From positions 62,001 through 126,000 of the forward strand of contig NZ_JAFBFA010000010.1 of the NCBI RefSeq assembly GCF_016909015.1: a stretch of DNA of 64,000 nucleotides. Reading direction: 5' to 3'. The translations under genes and the position numbers were made by a program. Positions 26,525 through 34,933 of the stretch are shown here, piece after piece. Each line of letters starts with the position of its first letter. The first letter of the stretch is position 1. Under the pieces are notes generated by a model. That model was not told the DNA's origin. It worked only from the letters and a program-made list of their open reading frames with translations, and searched no databases. Source of the stretch: Gracilibacillus alcaliphilus. GTDB taxonomy: Bacteria; Bacillota; Bacilli; Bacillales; Amphibacillaceae.

Positions 26525-26731
26525 TTATTGGATAGCGTGTTCTATCGTTTTTAATACCTCTGTCTTATCTGCTTCATCAGCTTCTTTCCAGTATAACTCA
26601 AATAAGACACCCAGCCCTGGCAGCATTTTCTCTTCACCGCTTTGAATGGCATCCACAATAGTGGCCTCCAAATCATTTGCTGTATTTCCGCTTATATTTG
26701 CAATAATTGCTTTACGTAAATTTAAATCCAT
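26525..26731 (-). CDS. sspI: Small acid-soluble spore protein SspI
   Basis: A 68-residue spore protein with the SspI text MDLNLRKAIIANISGN and GEEKMLPGLGVLFELYW. It is made in the forespore in B. subtilis; its exact role is minor and unclear. The ATG at 26731 is preferred because GAAGGTAGGTG precedes it; a GTG three codons upstream lies in the ribosome site. It confirms that the organism forms spores. It is divergent from the rRNA methyltransferase gene. Confidence 0.95.
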   Translation of the reverse strand: MDLNLRKAIIANISGNTANDLEATIVDAIQSGEEKMLPGLGVLFELYWKEADEADKTEVLKTIEHAIQ

Positions 26732-26761
26732 GAAATTCACCTACCTTCACTTTTTTCTAGT

Positions 26762-26791
26762 TTGACCGAAACAGGGCATAATATGTATGAT
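26762..26791 (+). promoter_or_regulatory. Promoter of the TrmH-type methyltransferase gene
   Basis: TTGACC (26762-26767), an 18-bp spacer and TATGAT (26786-26791), about 30 bases before the start. The gap to sspI is short, so the divergent promoters share this region. No clear sigma-G box for sspI was found. Confidence 0.5.
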
Positions 26792-26820
26792 AGGTATATC
26801 AAATAAGGGGAATGAGCAGA

Positions 26821-27561
26821 ATGTTAACATCCGTAAAAAACGAAAAAGTAAAAAATTGGCGTAAACTGCATAAGAAGAAGACGAGAGATCAAGCACAGGC
26901 CTTTCTGATCGAAGGCTTTCATCTAATCGAAGAAGCACACTGCAGTAATTGGGAAATACTCGAAATTATCTATCAGGCTGACGTTGAGGTAAACGAAGAA
27001 TGGCTTTGCTATCCACATTATCAAGTAAGTGACCATGTGATGGAGGCGATCAGCGAAACGAAGGCACCTCAAGGTATAATGGCCGTTGTTGCAAAGAAAG
27101 ACGCCAGCAATTTAGAAGTGAAGCGGGCCTTATTAGTGGATCAAGTACAAGACCCGGGTAATTTAGGAACGATGATTCGCACGGCCGATGCGGCAGGATT
27201 TGATACCGTGATATTAGGAAATGGCACGGTTGACCTATTTAATGATAAGGTTATCCGTTCTACCCAGGGATCGCTCTTTCATCTGCAAATTACAGAAGCC
27301 GATTTATTAGCGGAAGTGACCAGGCTTAAACAGGCAGGTGTTGCCATCTGGTCAACTGGTCTAGATAATGCTCGTTACTATCATGATATTCCCATACCAG
27401 ATAAGCTTGCCATTATTGTAGGGAATGAAGGAGCTGGAGTAAGCCCCCAGCTAATGGAATTGGCTGATCAGCATATAAAGATCCCGATTTATGGTCAAGC
27501 AGAATCCTTAAATGTCTCAATAGCCGCTGCTATTCTTATGTATGAAGCGGTGAAAAAATAG
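26821..27561 (+). CDS. ysgA: TrmH/SpoU family RNA 2'-O-methyltransferase (YsgA-like)
   Basis: A 246-residue SPOUT methyltransferase that transfers a methyl from SAM to ribose 2'-OH in rRNA or tRNA; the target is not known. The C-terminal knot has motif 1 (VQDPGNLGTMIRTADAAGFD), motif 2 (IVGNEGAGVS) and motif 3 (IPIYGQAESLNVSIAAAILMYE). The N-terminal substrate-binding part starts LTSVKNEKVKNW, like B. subtilis YsgA. The ATG at 26821 fits this; one three codons earlier is also possible. As in B. subtilis, it lies upstream of pheST. Confidence 0.9.
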   Translation: MLTSVKNEKVKNWRKLHKKKTRDQAQAFLIEGFHLIEEAHCSNWEILEIIYQADVEVNEEWLCYPHYQVSDHVMEAISETKAPQGIMAVVAKKDASNLEVKRALLVDQVQDPGNLGTMIRTADAAGFDTVILGNGTVDLFNDKVIRSTQGSLFHLQITEADLLAEVTRLKQAGVAIWSTGLDNARYYHDIPIPDKLAIIVGNEGAGVSPQLMELADQHIKIPIYGQAESLNVSIAAAILMYEAVKK

Positions 27562-27641
27562 CCAGTCATTTGCAAAGATGTTAATTTTAGAATGCAATAT
27601 CGCTCTATATGGTAAAGCGGCAAATTTTTCTGAAAATAAAC

Positions 27642-27670
27642 TTGCAACAAAGGGAACAGTTGCTTATACT
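27642..27670 (+). promoter_or_regulatory. Sigma-A promoter of pheST
   Basis: TTGCAA (27642-27647), a 17-bp spacer and TATACT (27665-27670). The predicted start near 27677 leads straight into the T-box. Confidence 0.75.
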
Positions 27671-27676
27671 AGATAC

Positions 27677-27948
27677 AGGTTAATATGATGAATAGCTGTG
27701 AAAGAGCTAGTACATATGTGGCTTATCGTTTACAGGAAAGAAACACCTTGGATTGCGAGTGTTTCTAACGATCACATATCGAAGTTTCACTCTGGAGCTG
27801 ACACTTGGACCTTGCTGTAAAGCAGTAAAGGTGTTCCGGTTTATACCGTTATTTTGATTGCTTGAGTGGATATAGTATGTGCTATATCAACAAGGGTGGT
27901 ACCGCGATATAATCATCTCGTCCCTTTTTTGAGGGAGGGGGTTTTTTT
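27677..27948 (+). promoter_or_regulatory. T-box riboswitch (tRNA-Phe sensing) controlling pheST
   Basis: The T-box core AAGGGTGGTACCGCG lies at 27892-27906, and a terminator hairpin (27917-27940, CTCGTCCCT/AGGGAGGGG) with a T run follows. The TGGT bulge would pair with an A73 discriminator, as in tRNA-Phe. A TTC phenylalanine codon at 27786-27788 (GAAGTTTCAC context) is the likely specifier. Uncharged tRNA-Phe would favour read-through into pheS. Confidence 0.93.
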
Positions 27949-27954
27949 ATTGTC

Positions 27955-28345
27955 TAGGAAGTTATAAAATACTCGCTTGTGGATAACTATTTGCAAACGA
28001 ATAGCCACGTCTAGCTCCGAGCGCTCAGCAACTAGCGCAACTTCCCTCAGCTTCGTACGATAAAGAAGACTTGCTGATTGACGAAGTCAGAGGCTTAGTC
28101 GCCCTTTCATCGGCTAAAGGCGGTCACGTCCTGTGACCAACGCCGATACTAGAACCTCTTGTTCGTCGTGCCCTTGGGTGAAAGTTAACATCGGCTCCTT
28201 ACGTCGCCGTGTTGCCTTTATCTCCTACGCTTTAGTCCAGTTCGTACGTTGCTGTGACGTACAGGATGTGTTAATGCAGGTGTTGCGACACGATGTCGCG
28301 ATTTTAATCTGTAAGAGCGCTCTGCGCTTTTGTTTTGTTTGCAGC
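27955..28345. repeat. Composite intergenic repeat inside the pheST leader
   Basis: About 390 bases between the T-box terminator and pheS contain a repeat scaffold also found at 33066-33250 and 57238-57396. Shared pieces are GCAACTTCCCTCAG, TACGATAA, CAACATCGG, CCTTTATC and CAGTTCGTACGTTGCTG, and the end is GCGCTCTGCGCTTTT. Two extra modules are lodged in it in opposite orientation, 28111-28168 (inverted) and 28256-28311, both related to a hairpin unit at 50643-50699. A 71-codon frame inside it is not a gene. Normal pheST leaders have far less sequence here. Confidence 0.75.
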
Positions 28346-28403
28346 TAATCAAAGAAAGCCATAAACGGTGAAACAGCCAACATTTTAAAGGAGGTAGTGA
28401 TGA

Positions 28404-29438
28404 ATGAAAGAGCAACTACAAGCTTTACAAACAGAAGCATTAGAAAAAGTCACACAAGCTTCGTCAAGAAAAGAATTGCAAGATGTCAGAGTAGCCTATC
28501 TGGGAAAAAAAGGTCCTATCACTGAAGTATTACGAGGGATGGGGAAATTATCGAAGGAAGAACGGCCGGTGATTGGTGAGCTTGCCAATACGGTGCGCGG
28601 AGCAATTGCTGAGGCCATCAATCATAAACAGGCTGTGATCGAGGCAGCCGAACTAGAGAAACAACTAGCAGCAGAAACCATTGATGTAACATTACCGGGA
28701 CGCCCAGTGCCGACCGGAGGCGCTCACTTGCTTACAACTATTGTAGAAGAGATTGAAGATTTGTTTATCGGGATGGGCTTTGAAGTAAAAGAAGGTCCAG
28801 AAGTGGAAACAGATTATTTTAATTTTGAGGCATTAAATTTACCTAAGGAACACCCTGCTCGTGATATGCAGGATTCTTTCTATATCACGGAAGAGATTTT
28901 GATGAGAACACATACGTCACCTGTTCAGGCGCGGACGATGACAGCCATTAAAGACAAACGTCCAGTAAAAATGATTTGTCCAGGTAAGGTGTATCGCCGT
29001 GATACCGATGACGCAACACATTCACACCAGTTTACCCAAATTGAAGGGCTGTTAGTCGATAAGAACGTACGTATGAGTGATTTAAAAGGTGTGCTGGACC
29101 ATTTTGCGAAGCAAATGTTTGGGGAAGATCGTGAAATTCGTTTGCGTCCCAGTTTTTTCCCGTTTACAGAGCCATCTGTGGAGATGGATATCTCCTGTAA
29201 AGTGTGTAATGGTAAAGGCTGCAGTGTGTGTAAGAAAACCGGCTGGATTGAGATTTTAGGAGCTGGAATGGTACATCCGCGTGTATTAGAAATGGCTGGT
29301 TATGATCCTACGGAATACAGCGGCTTTGCTTTCGGGATGGGACCAGAGCGGATTGCTATGCTGAAATATGGTGTCGATGATATTCGTCATTTCTATACCA
29401 ATGATATCCGGTTCTTAAAACAATACCATAAGCAGTAA
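28404..29438 (+). CDS. pheS: Phenylalanyl-tRNA synthetase alpha chain
   Basis: A 344-residue catalytic subunit of the alpha2-beta2 class II enzyme. It has an N-terminal coiled coil, then the catalytic core with motif 2 around VYRRDTDDATHSHQFTQIEG, RPSFFPFTEPSVE and motif 3 GFAFGMGPERIAML. Four cysteines (CKVCNGKGCSVC) form a zinc-ribbon-like insert seen in Bacillus PheS. AAAGGAGGT precedes the ATG. pheT follows after 12 bp; control is by the T-box upstream. Confidence 0.98.
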   Translation: MKEQLQALQTEALEKVTQASSRKELQDVRVAYLGKKGPITEVLRGMGKLSKEERPVIGELANTVRGAIAEAINHKQAVIEAAELEKQLAAETIDVTLPGRPVPTGGAHLLTTIVEEIEDLFIGMGFEVKEGPEVETDYFNFEALNLPKEHPARDMQDSFYITEEILMRTHTSPVQARTMTAIKDKRPVKMICPGKVYRRDTDDATHSHQFTQIEGLLVDKNVRMSDLKGVLDHFAKQMFGEDREIRLRPSFFPFTEPSVEMDISCKVCNGKGCSVCKKTGWIEILGAGMVHPRVLEMAGYDPTEYSGFAFGMGPERIAMLKYGVDDIRHFYTNDIRFLKQYHKQ

Positions 29439-29450
29439 GGAGGAAAAAGG

Positions 29451-31877
29451 ATGTTAGTATCATTAAACTGGTTGAAAGAATATGTAGATATAGATCAAAT
29501 ATCTGCCGAAGATTTAGCGGAACGAATTACCAAGACAGGAATTGAAGTAGACGGTCTGGAATATTTCGCAAAGCCGGCAGAGAATGTAGTTGTCGGCTAT
29601 GTTGAATCTTGCGAAAAGCATCCCAATGCCGATAAATTAAACCTTTGTCAAGTAAATATCGGCGAGGAAACGTTACAAATCATATGTGGGGCTCCTAATA
29701 TTGCTCAAGGTCAGAAGGTTGCAGTGGCCAAACCAGGTGCCGTCCTGCCGGGGAATTTCAAGATCAAAAAAGCTAAGCTTCGCGGAGTGGAATCAAATGG
29801 GATGATTTGTTCGCTGCAGGAACTTGGTGTAGAGGAACGCTTTGTTCAGAAAGAATTTGCCGAAGGAATCTTTGTATTTCCGAATGATGTCGAAGTGGGG
29901 ACAAATGTTACTAAGCTCTTAAACCTTGATGATGTAATTATTGAGTTGGATATTACACCAAACCGTGCTGATGCATTCAGTATGCTAGGTGTAGCTTATG
30001 AAGTGGCAGCTATCTTAGATGTGCCGATCCGCTTGCCGCAATCTAATTATCAGACAAGTGATGCATATGCAGAAGATATCGTTTCCGTAAAGGTAGAAGC
30101 AAAGCAACAAAATCCATATTACGGCGCCTTCTTGCTCAAGGATGTTCAAGTCGGGCCATCACCATTATGGATGCAAAATTATTTAATGGCAGCCGGTACC
30201 CGTCCGATAAATAATGTGGTTGATATTACAAACTATGTCTTATTAGAATATGGGCAGCCATTACATGCCTTTGATTATGATAAGTTTGGTTCTAGTGAAG
30301 TTGTGGTACGAATGGCTCAAGAGGGTGAAATACTTACCACACTTGACGATCAAAAACGAACACTAAGTGCAGAACATTTAGTGATCACTAATGGAAAAGA
30401 CCCCGTTGCCTTAGCAGGTGTAATGGGTGGTGCTGATTCAGAAGTATCAGACCAAACAACAACCGTTTTATTGGAAGCAGCTTACTTTGACGGTCAGGCA
30501 GTACGTAAAGCTTCTAAAGATTTTGATCTGCGTAGTGAAGCAAGTACCCGTTTTGAAAAAGGGATCGATCCCAACCGTGTAGTTTTAGCGGGCCAGCGAG
30601 CCTGTCAATTGCTTCAGGAGTATGCAGGAGCTACTGTGCTGTCAGGTGTGGCCGAGTTCGATTCATTTGATTATTCGGAGAAAGTAGTGACAATTTGGAC
30701 TTCTACGATTAATGATCGTTTAGGAACAACGATTAGTAATGAAGAAATTGCCGATATTTTACGCAGGCTTCATTTTAGCTACGATCAGGATGGCGAGACA
30801 TTTAACGTGTATGCCCCGACCCGCCGTCAGGATATCGTTATTTTTGAAGATATGCTGGAAGAGATTGCTCGTATTTACGGATATGATAACTTACCATATA
30901 CCTTGCCAACAGGAGCCGTTCAGGCAGGCGGGTTAACTAAACGTCAGCAGTTAAAACGAGATATTCGCAAATTTTTAGAAGGGGCAGGTTTGTCTGAAAC
31001 AGTAACTTACTCTTTAACTAGTAAAGAACGTGCCAGCCAATTGGTGAGTCCAGAAGTGGCTGATGAGGTGGTATCTACGGTTCCCCTAGCGATGCCAATG
31101 AGCGAAGAACACAGTACGCTTCGTTTAAGCAGCTTGCCTGAAATGTTAAGTTCTGCTGCCTATAACTTAGCTCGTAAACAAGCTAATCTCGCTTATTATG
31201 AGATAGGCAGTGTGTTTATTGCAAAAGAAGAACAAATAACAAAACAGCCGGAAGAGAAGCTCCGATTGTCAGGTTTGTTAACTGGAGAGTGGACCACGCA
31301 TCCATGGCAGCAAGAGAAGAAGGCAGTCGACTTCTTTGTTGCAAAGGGAATTCTAGAGGCACTATTTGATACATTGAATCTGGAGGTAACTTATCAGCAG
31401 GCCAGTTTAATGGATATGCATCCTGGCAGAACAGCACAGCTGTTTATTGGAGAGCGTCCGATCGGTTTTATTGGACAGATACATCCACAGCTTCAAAAGA
31501 ACTACGATCTAAAAGAAACCTTTGTTTTTGATATTGATTTAGAGTATATATTAGATATCCATCAGAATGATCCCAGCTTTGTGAAAATTCCTCGTTTCCC
31601 AAGTGTGACGAGAGATATTGCTTTAGTGATCGAGGAATCTGTACCTGCTGGTGTGCTGCAAGAAACCATTTTGCAAGCCGGTGGTGAACTAATTAAAGAT
31701 ATTCAAGTTTTTGATGTTTACCAAGGGGAGCATTTAGAGGCTGGTAAGAAATCTGTCGCCTTTAGCTTGTTCTACCAAGATCCAGCCAGAACACTGAAAG
31801 ATGAAGAAGTAGAGGCTTCTTATCAAGCCATCTTAGAGGCTGTGAAAGAGAGGCACCAGGCGGTTATTCGAGGGTAG
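29451..31877 (+). CDS. pheT: Phenylalanyl-tRNA synthetase beta chain
   Basis: An 808-residue beta subunit. The order is a tRNA-binding EMAP-like domain (VVGYVESCEKHPNADKLNLC, about 40-150), the B3/B4 editing domain (GTRPINNVVDITNYVL), B5, a synthetase-like core, and the C-terminal ferredoxin-like anticodon-binding domain (FPSVTRDIALVIEE). The length fits the family. AAGGAGG precedes the ATG. A terminator at 31943 ends the unit. Confidence 0.98.
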   Translation: MLVSLNWLKEYVDIDQISAEDLAERITKTGIEVDGLEYFAKPAENVVVGYVESCEKHPNADKLNLCQVNIGEETLQIICGAPNIAQGQKVAVAKPGAVLPGNFKIKKAKLRGVESNGMICSLQELGVEERFVQKEFAEGIFVFPNDVEVGTNVTKLLNLDDVIIELDITPNRADAFSMLGVAYEVAAILDVPIRLPQSNYQTSDAYAEDIVSVKVEAKQQNPYYGAFLLKDVQVGPSPLWMQNYLMAAGTRPINNVVDITNYVLLEYGQPLHAFDYDKFGSSEVVVRMAQEGEILTTLDDQKRTLSAEHLVITNGKDPVALAGVMGGADSEVSDQTTTVLLEAAYFDGQAVRKASKDFDLRSEASTRFEKGIDPNRVVLAGQRACQLLQEYAGATVLSGVAEFDSFDYSEKVVTIWTSTINDRLGTTISNEEIADILRRLHFSYDQDGETFNVYAPTRRQDIVIFEDMLEEIARIYGYDNLPYTLPTGAVQAGGLTKRQQLKRDIRKFLEGAGLSETVTYSLTSKERASQLVSPEVADEVVSTVPLAMPMSEEHSTLRLSSLPEMLSSAAYNLARKQANLAYYEIGSVFIAKEEQITKQPEEKLRLSGLLTGEWTTHPWQQEKKAVDFFVAKGILEALFDTLNLEVTYQQASLMDMHPGRTAQLFIGERPIGFIGQIHPQLQKNYDLKETFVFDIDLEYILDIHQNDPSFVKIPRFPSVTRDIALVIEESVPAGVLQETILQAGGELIKDIQVFDVYQGEHLEAGKKSVAFSLFYQDPARTLKDEEVEASYQAILEAVKERHQAVIRG

Positions 31878-31942
31878 GGAATTACCATAAAGGAGACTGC
31901 CATCAGTGGGGTGTGCTGGGGTAAAAGGTACAGTCTGAGTGG

Positions 31943-31980
31943 AGAGACCGCAGTCGTCAGAACTGTGGTCTCTTGTTTTG
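31943..31980 (+). terminator. Rho-independent terminator after pheT
   Basis: A 12-bp stem (AGAGACCGCAGT and its near complement ACTGTGGTCTCT) with a 7-base loop and TTGTTTTG after it. It ends pheST just before the promoter of the ArsR-type regulator. Confidence 0.85.
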
Positions 31981-32000
31981 CTCTTCATTTCTTGTATAAT
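31973..32000 (+). promoter_or_regulatory. Promoter of the ArsR-type regulator gene
   Basis: TTGTTT, a 16-bp spacer and a perfect TATAAT (31995-32000). The -35 overlaps the T tract of the pheT terminator. The start of transcription would be near 32007. Confidence 0.5.
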
Positions 32001-32020
32001 AGAGCCTTTTCATATAAAAT

Positions 32021-32039
32021 ATTTATATTAATACAAAAA
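32021..32039. promoter_or_regulatory. Candidate operator 1 of the ArsR-type regulator
   Basis: ATTTATATTAATACAAAAA lies about 14 bases after the predicted start of the regulator transcript. Almost the same sequence (with AT and C inserted) occurs at 33401-33420, at a similar distance after the predicted start of the sugar operon. The shared placement suggests one regulator binding both. Confidence 0.45.
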
Positions 32040-32078
32040 AAGGAATGGGAATTCGGTTAAAAAGGTGAGGTGTTGCTT

Positions 32079-33002
32079 GTGCTTGAGCTGTCAATTAATA
32101 ATCCAGAACAACTACAAAAGGTATCCCATGCCTTATCTTCTAAAGTGAGAATTCAAATGATTGAACTATTGAACAAGGATAATTTAAATGTACACCAATT
32201 ATCTGAGGCGTTGGAGATACCTGTTTCTACTGCTGCCTCTCATGTAAAGGTGCTTGAAGAGTCGGCTTTAATTGAAACGGAGCTTCGACCAGCCAGTCGC
32301 GGGGCGATGAAGGTGTGTACACGAAATTTCGATGATATCCATATTATTTTAAACCAGCAGTTTAAATCATTAGATCAGAAACAATCTTATGAAATGGAGA
32401 TGCCGATTGGTCAATTCTTCGATTTTCAAGTAGCACCTACATGTGGGATGGCGAATCAAACTGGTGTCCTCTTTCCGGAAGATGAACCTGTCTATTTTTA
32501 CAGCCCGCTTAAAAGTGAAGCGCAAATTATTTGGACGCGAAAGGGTTTTTTGGAATATCGCTTTCCTATCATTATTGATAAGCAAGCTACGATTGAAAAT
32601 ATCCAATTTTCGCTGGAAATTTGTTCGGAAGCCCCTAATTACGACCATAATTGGCCATCTGACATTACGGTTTGGATTAATGGAGTAGATATTGGTACAT
32701 GGACCAGCCCGGGTGATTTCGGTGACCGTCCAGGTAAATTAAACCCGAAAAATTGGGCGGAGACTACCAGTACACAATATGGCAGTTTGAAGACATGGAA
32801 AGTAACACAGGAGCAAACAATGCTCGATGAAATTCGTCTGTCTGATGTTGCGGTTGCTAATTTGCATTTAATGGATCGCGATTTTGTAACTTTTCGTGTG
32901 GGAATCAAAGAAGACGCCATTCATAAAGGCGGCTTTAATATTTTTGGTAAGCAATTTGGGGATCATAACCAGGATATTAAACTGAAGGTACAATATAAAT
33001 AA
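32079..33002 (+). CDS. ArsR-type transcriptional regulator with C-terminal beta-rich domain
   Basis: A protein of about 307 residues. Residues 10-90 form an ArsR winged helix (ALSSKVRIQMIELL, then STAASHVKVLEESALI as recognition helix). Most ArsR proteins end near residue 110, but this one has about 190 more residues, rich in aromatic residues and beta strands (FSLEICSEAPNYDHNWPSDITVWINGVDIGTW), which look like a carbohydrate-binding-like sandwich. The metal-binding cysteine pattern of ArsR/SmtB is not seen. The start is uncertain: GTG 32079 fits AAGGTGAGG best; GTG 32070 overlaps it. The next genes import and cut a sugar, so it probably senses that sugar. A strong terminator follows. Confidence 0.8.
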   Translation: MLELSINNPEQLQKVSHALSSKVRIQMIELLNKDNLNVHQLSEALEIPVSTAASHVKVLEESALIETELRPASRGAMKVCTRNFDDIHIILNQQFKSLDQKQSYEMEMPIGQFFDFQVAPTCGMANQTGVLFPEDEPVYFYSPLKSEAQIIWTRKGFLEYRFPIIIDKQATIENIQFSLEICSEAPNYDHNWPSDITVWINGVDIGTWTSPGDFGDRPGKLNPKNWAETTSTQYGSLKTWKVTQEQTMLDEIRLSDVAVANLHLMDRDFVTFRVGIKEDAIHKGGFNIFGKQFGDHNQDIKLKVQYK

Positions 33003-33026
33003 TTATCATAAGGATGAAATAGATAA

Positions 33027-33064
33027 GCACAAAAAGAGTCTGCTGGCTCTTTTTGTGCTTTTTT
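33027..33064 (+). terminator. Rho-independent terminator after the ArsR-type gene
   Basis: A 14-bp stem (GCACAAAAAGAGTC / GGCTCTTTTTGTGC, with one G-T pair) and a T tract. Confidence 0.92.
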
Positions 33065-33065
33065 A

Positions 33066-33250
33066 CTGCCAGAAATTATAGAATCCTTGCTGGTGGATAC
33101 CTATTTGTCGAAGGATAGTCACGTCCAACTCCATACGATAAGTCAACATGCAACATCGGTTCTTAATGTCACGGTGTTTCCTTTATCTCCTGTACTTCAG
33201 TCCAGTTCGTACGTTGCTGAACGGGCGCTTTGCGCTTTTCTTCCTGTGCA
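33066..33250. repeat. Intergenic repeat, copy 2 of the 27955 family
   Basis: It shares with 27955-28345 the start region (GAATCCTTGCTGGTGGATA, CACGTC, AACTCC), then TACGATAA, CAACATCGG, CCTTTATCTCCT, CAGTCCAGTTCGTACGTTGC and the end GGGCGCTTTGCGCTTTT, a small GCGC hairpin. About 40 bases of the middle are deleted compared with the other copies. It lies between a terminator and the sugar-operon promoter. Confidence 0.75.
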
Positions 33251-33353
33251 GGAAAAAGAAATAGGGGAATGTTCGGCAAAATTCTGCTTTATCTAAAATA
33301 TTCTGATAAAGAACAAGATTTTTGTATTAAATAAGTATTTTTTGAAAATTAAA

Positions 33354-33382
33354 TTGACATAATGGTTTTGAAAGCGTATACT
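33354..33382 (+). promoter_or_regulatory. Sigma-A promoter of the sugar ABC/GH2 operon
   Basis: A perfect TTGACA (33354-33359), a 17-bp spacer and TATACT (33377-33382). A cre-like site overlaps the spacer and -10. Confidence 0.85.
33369..33382. promoter_or_regulatory. cre site (CcpA) overlapping the sugar-operon promoter
   Basis: TGAAAGCGTATACT matches the cre consensus TGWAANCGNTNNCA at all fixed positions except the central T (A here) and the last A. It covers the end of the spacer and the -10, so CcpA binding would block polymerase. This is expected for a secondary sugar operon. Confidence 0.65.
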
Positions 33383-33400
33383 CAATGTGAAAGTTCTTGT

Positions 33401-33420
33401 ATTTATATATTAATACCAAA
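33401..33420. promoter_or_regulatory. Candidate operator 2 of the ArsR-type regulator
   Basis: ATTTATATATTAATACCAAA, near-identical to the motif at 32021-32039, lies about 12 bases after the predicted transcription start of the sugar operon. It is A/T rich, so chance similarity cannot be excluded. Confidence 0.45.
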
Positions 33421-33449
33421 AAGTTGTAATAAAAGAGGGGGGAACACCT

Positions 33450-34757
33450 TTGAAAAGTCGGTTTATATTGATTTGTCTTATGGTAAGCAGCTTAGTATTA
33501 TTAACAGCTTGTTCTCATTCTTGGCTTTTTAGCAGTCTATCCTCAGATGGTGTGAACAAAACAGATGACGGAGCAACTGAAATTGTCATGTGGAATTTGT
33601 TTGGTGGTGGAGATGCTGAGTTTATGCAAGAAATCGTCGATGCATTTAACGAGAGTCAGTCTGAGTATTATGTAAACAATATTATGCAGGAATTCGATGA
33701 ATATTACACGAAATTATTGACTAGTATGGGAGCGGGAAGGGCTCCAGATATTGCGATTGCACACGATTACGTCCTGCCCGAGTTTATTCATCAAGATTTG
33801 CTCTTTGATATTGGTGAGTTAGATACAACAGGGATTATGCATTGGGAGGACTTTAACGAGAATATACTGCAGGCTACCATATTTGAGGGACAACACTTTG
33901 CCGTACCGATGGATACCCATGCGATGATTATGTATGTAAATAATGAACTTGTAGAAGAGGCTGGATTACTCAATGGTGATGGCTCGATAGCAATGGACAT
34001 GTCACCAGAAGGTTATGTCGATTTCTTTGTCACCTTAAAGGAAGAATTGGATGAAAACCATATCCCATTTGCCTTCTCTACAGCTGGAAGTGATCCATTT
34101 TGGTTATGGTGGGCTTTCTATACACAATTAGGTGGAGAACATATCTTATCGGAAGAAAGTTTGGATGAAACCCATTATATGCTTGATGAAGAAAAAGCAA
34201 TCGAAGCAGCTGAGTTTGTACGCGGTTTATATCATGAATATGAAGTAATTCCACTTAATCAAGCCGATTTCTATGGAAACTTTCAGTCGGGAGAAGCAGC
34301 TGTTATTAAGACTGGTGTATGGGCAACTGGAATATGGGAAACAACCGATGGACTTGACTTTACCCCGCTGCCGGTTCCGACTGTCTTTGATGAGGATGGT
34401 GTATGGGCAAGTTCTCACACATTTATCCTGCCAGCTTCAAACCACCCAAATGAAGAGGTATTGACAGGTGCTCTTGAATTTATGGAATTTGCTGCAGATC
34501 ATGGCGAAATGTGGGCTCAGGCAGGACATATTCCTTCTAAAGATACAGTTATAGAATCGCAAGCCTTTCAAGAGATGCCATATAGAAGTCAATATGCCGA
34601 AGTGGCTGATTATGTAAATTTCTTAGATCAGACTATTTATACCCGAGGTTTACAAACCGTTGTACAGGAGAGCCTTGATAGAGTTTGGTCTGGCGATATA
34701 ACTCCAGAAGAAGCGATAGAGAGGATAGAAAGAGATGTACAAGATTTAATTGAATAG
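33450..34757 (+). CDS. Sugar ABC transporter substrate-binding lipoprotein
   Basis: A 435-residue extracellular solute-binding protein (family 1). The signal peptide (1-20) ends in the lipobox LTAC, so Cys21 is lipid-anchored. The mature protein has the typical text GRAPDIAIAHDYVLPEF, FAVPMDTHAMIMYVNNELVEEAG and GEAAVIKTGVWATGIW. It delivers an oligosaccharide or glycoside to the two permeases that follow; the sugar is unknown, but GH2 in the same operon points to a beta-galactoside or beta-glucuronide type. The TTG start has GAGGGGGG before it. A 176-bp gap separates it from the permease. Confidence 0.9.
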   Translation: MKSRFILICLMVSSLVLLTACSHSWLFSSLSSDGVNKTDDGATEIVMWNLFGGGDAEFMQEIVDAFNESQSEYYVNNIMQEFDEYYTKLLTSMGAGRAPDIAIAHDYVLPEFIHQDLLFDIGELDTTGIMHWEDFNENILQATIFEGQHFAVPMDTHAMIMYVNNELVEEAGLLNGDGSIAMDMSPEGYVDFFVTLKEELDENHIPFAFSTAGSDPFWLWWAFYTQLGGEHILSEESLDETHYMLDEEKAIEAAEFVRGLYHEYEVIPLNQADFYGNFQSGEAAVIKTGVWATGIWETTDGLDFTPLPVPTVFDEDGVWASSHTFILPASNHPNEEVLTGALEFMEFAADHGEMWAQAGHIPSKDTVIESQAFQEMPYRSQYAEVADYVNFLDQTIYTRGLQTVVQESLDRVWSGDITPEEAIERIERDVQDLIE

Positions 34758-34933
34758 CTTCTTTTGGCGCATTGTTAGCAACTCGTTGTGCCTCATGCTG
34801 ACGTACTAAGAGATGAACACCTCTTGGTGGATTGAAACCTTGTAATATGTTGCTTGCAGTGGGGCAGTTGGGCGTGATCAACTGAAATCTCGCTTTGTAA
34901 ATGATTGGAGAATTGAAAGAGAGGGGTATAGGT

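Noticed and set aside
28133..28348. 71-codon open frame upstream of pheS
   Set aside because: It lies wholly inside repeat DNA made of hairpin modules and has no ribosome site.
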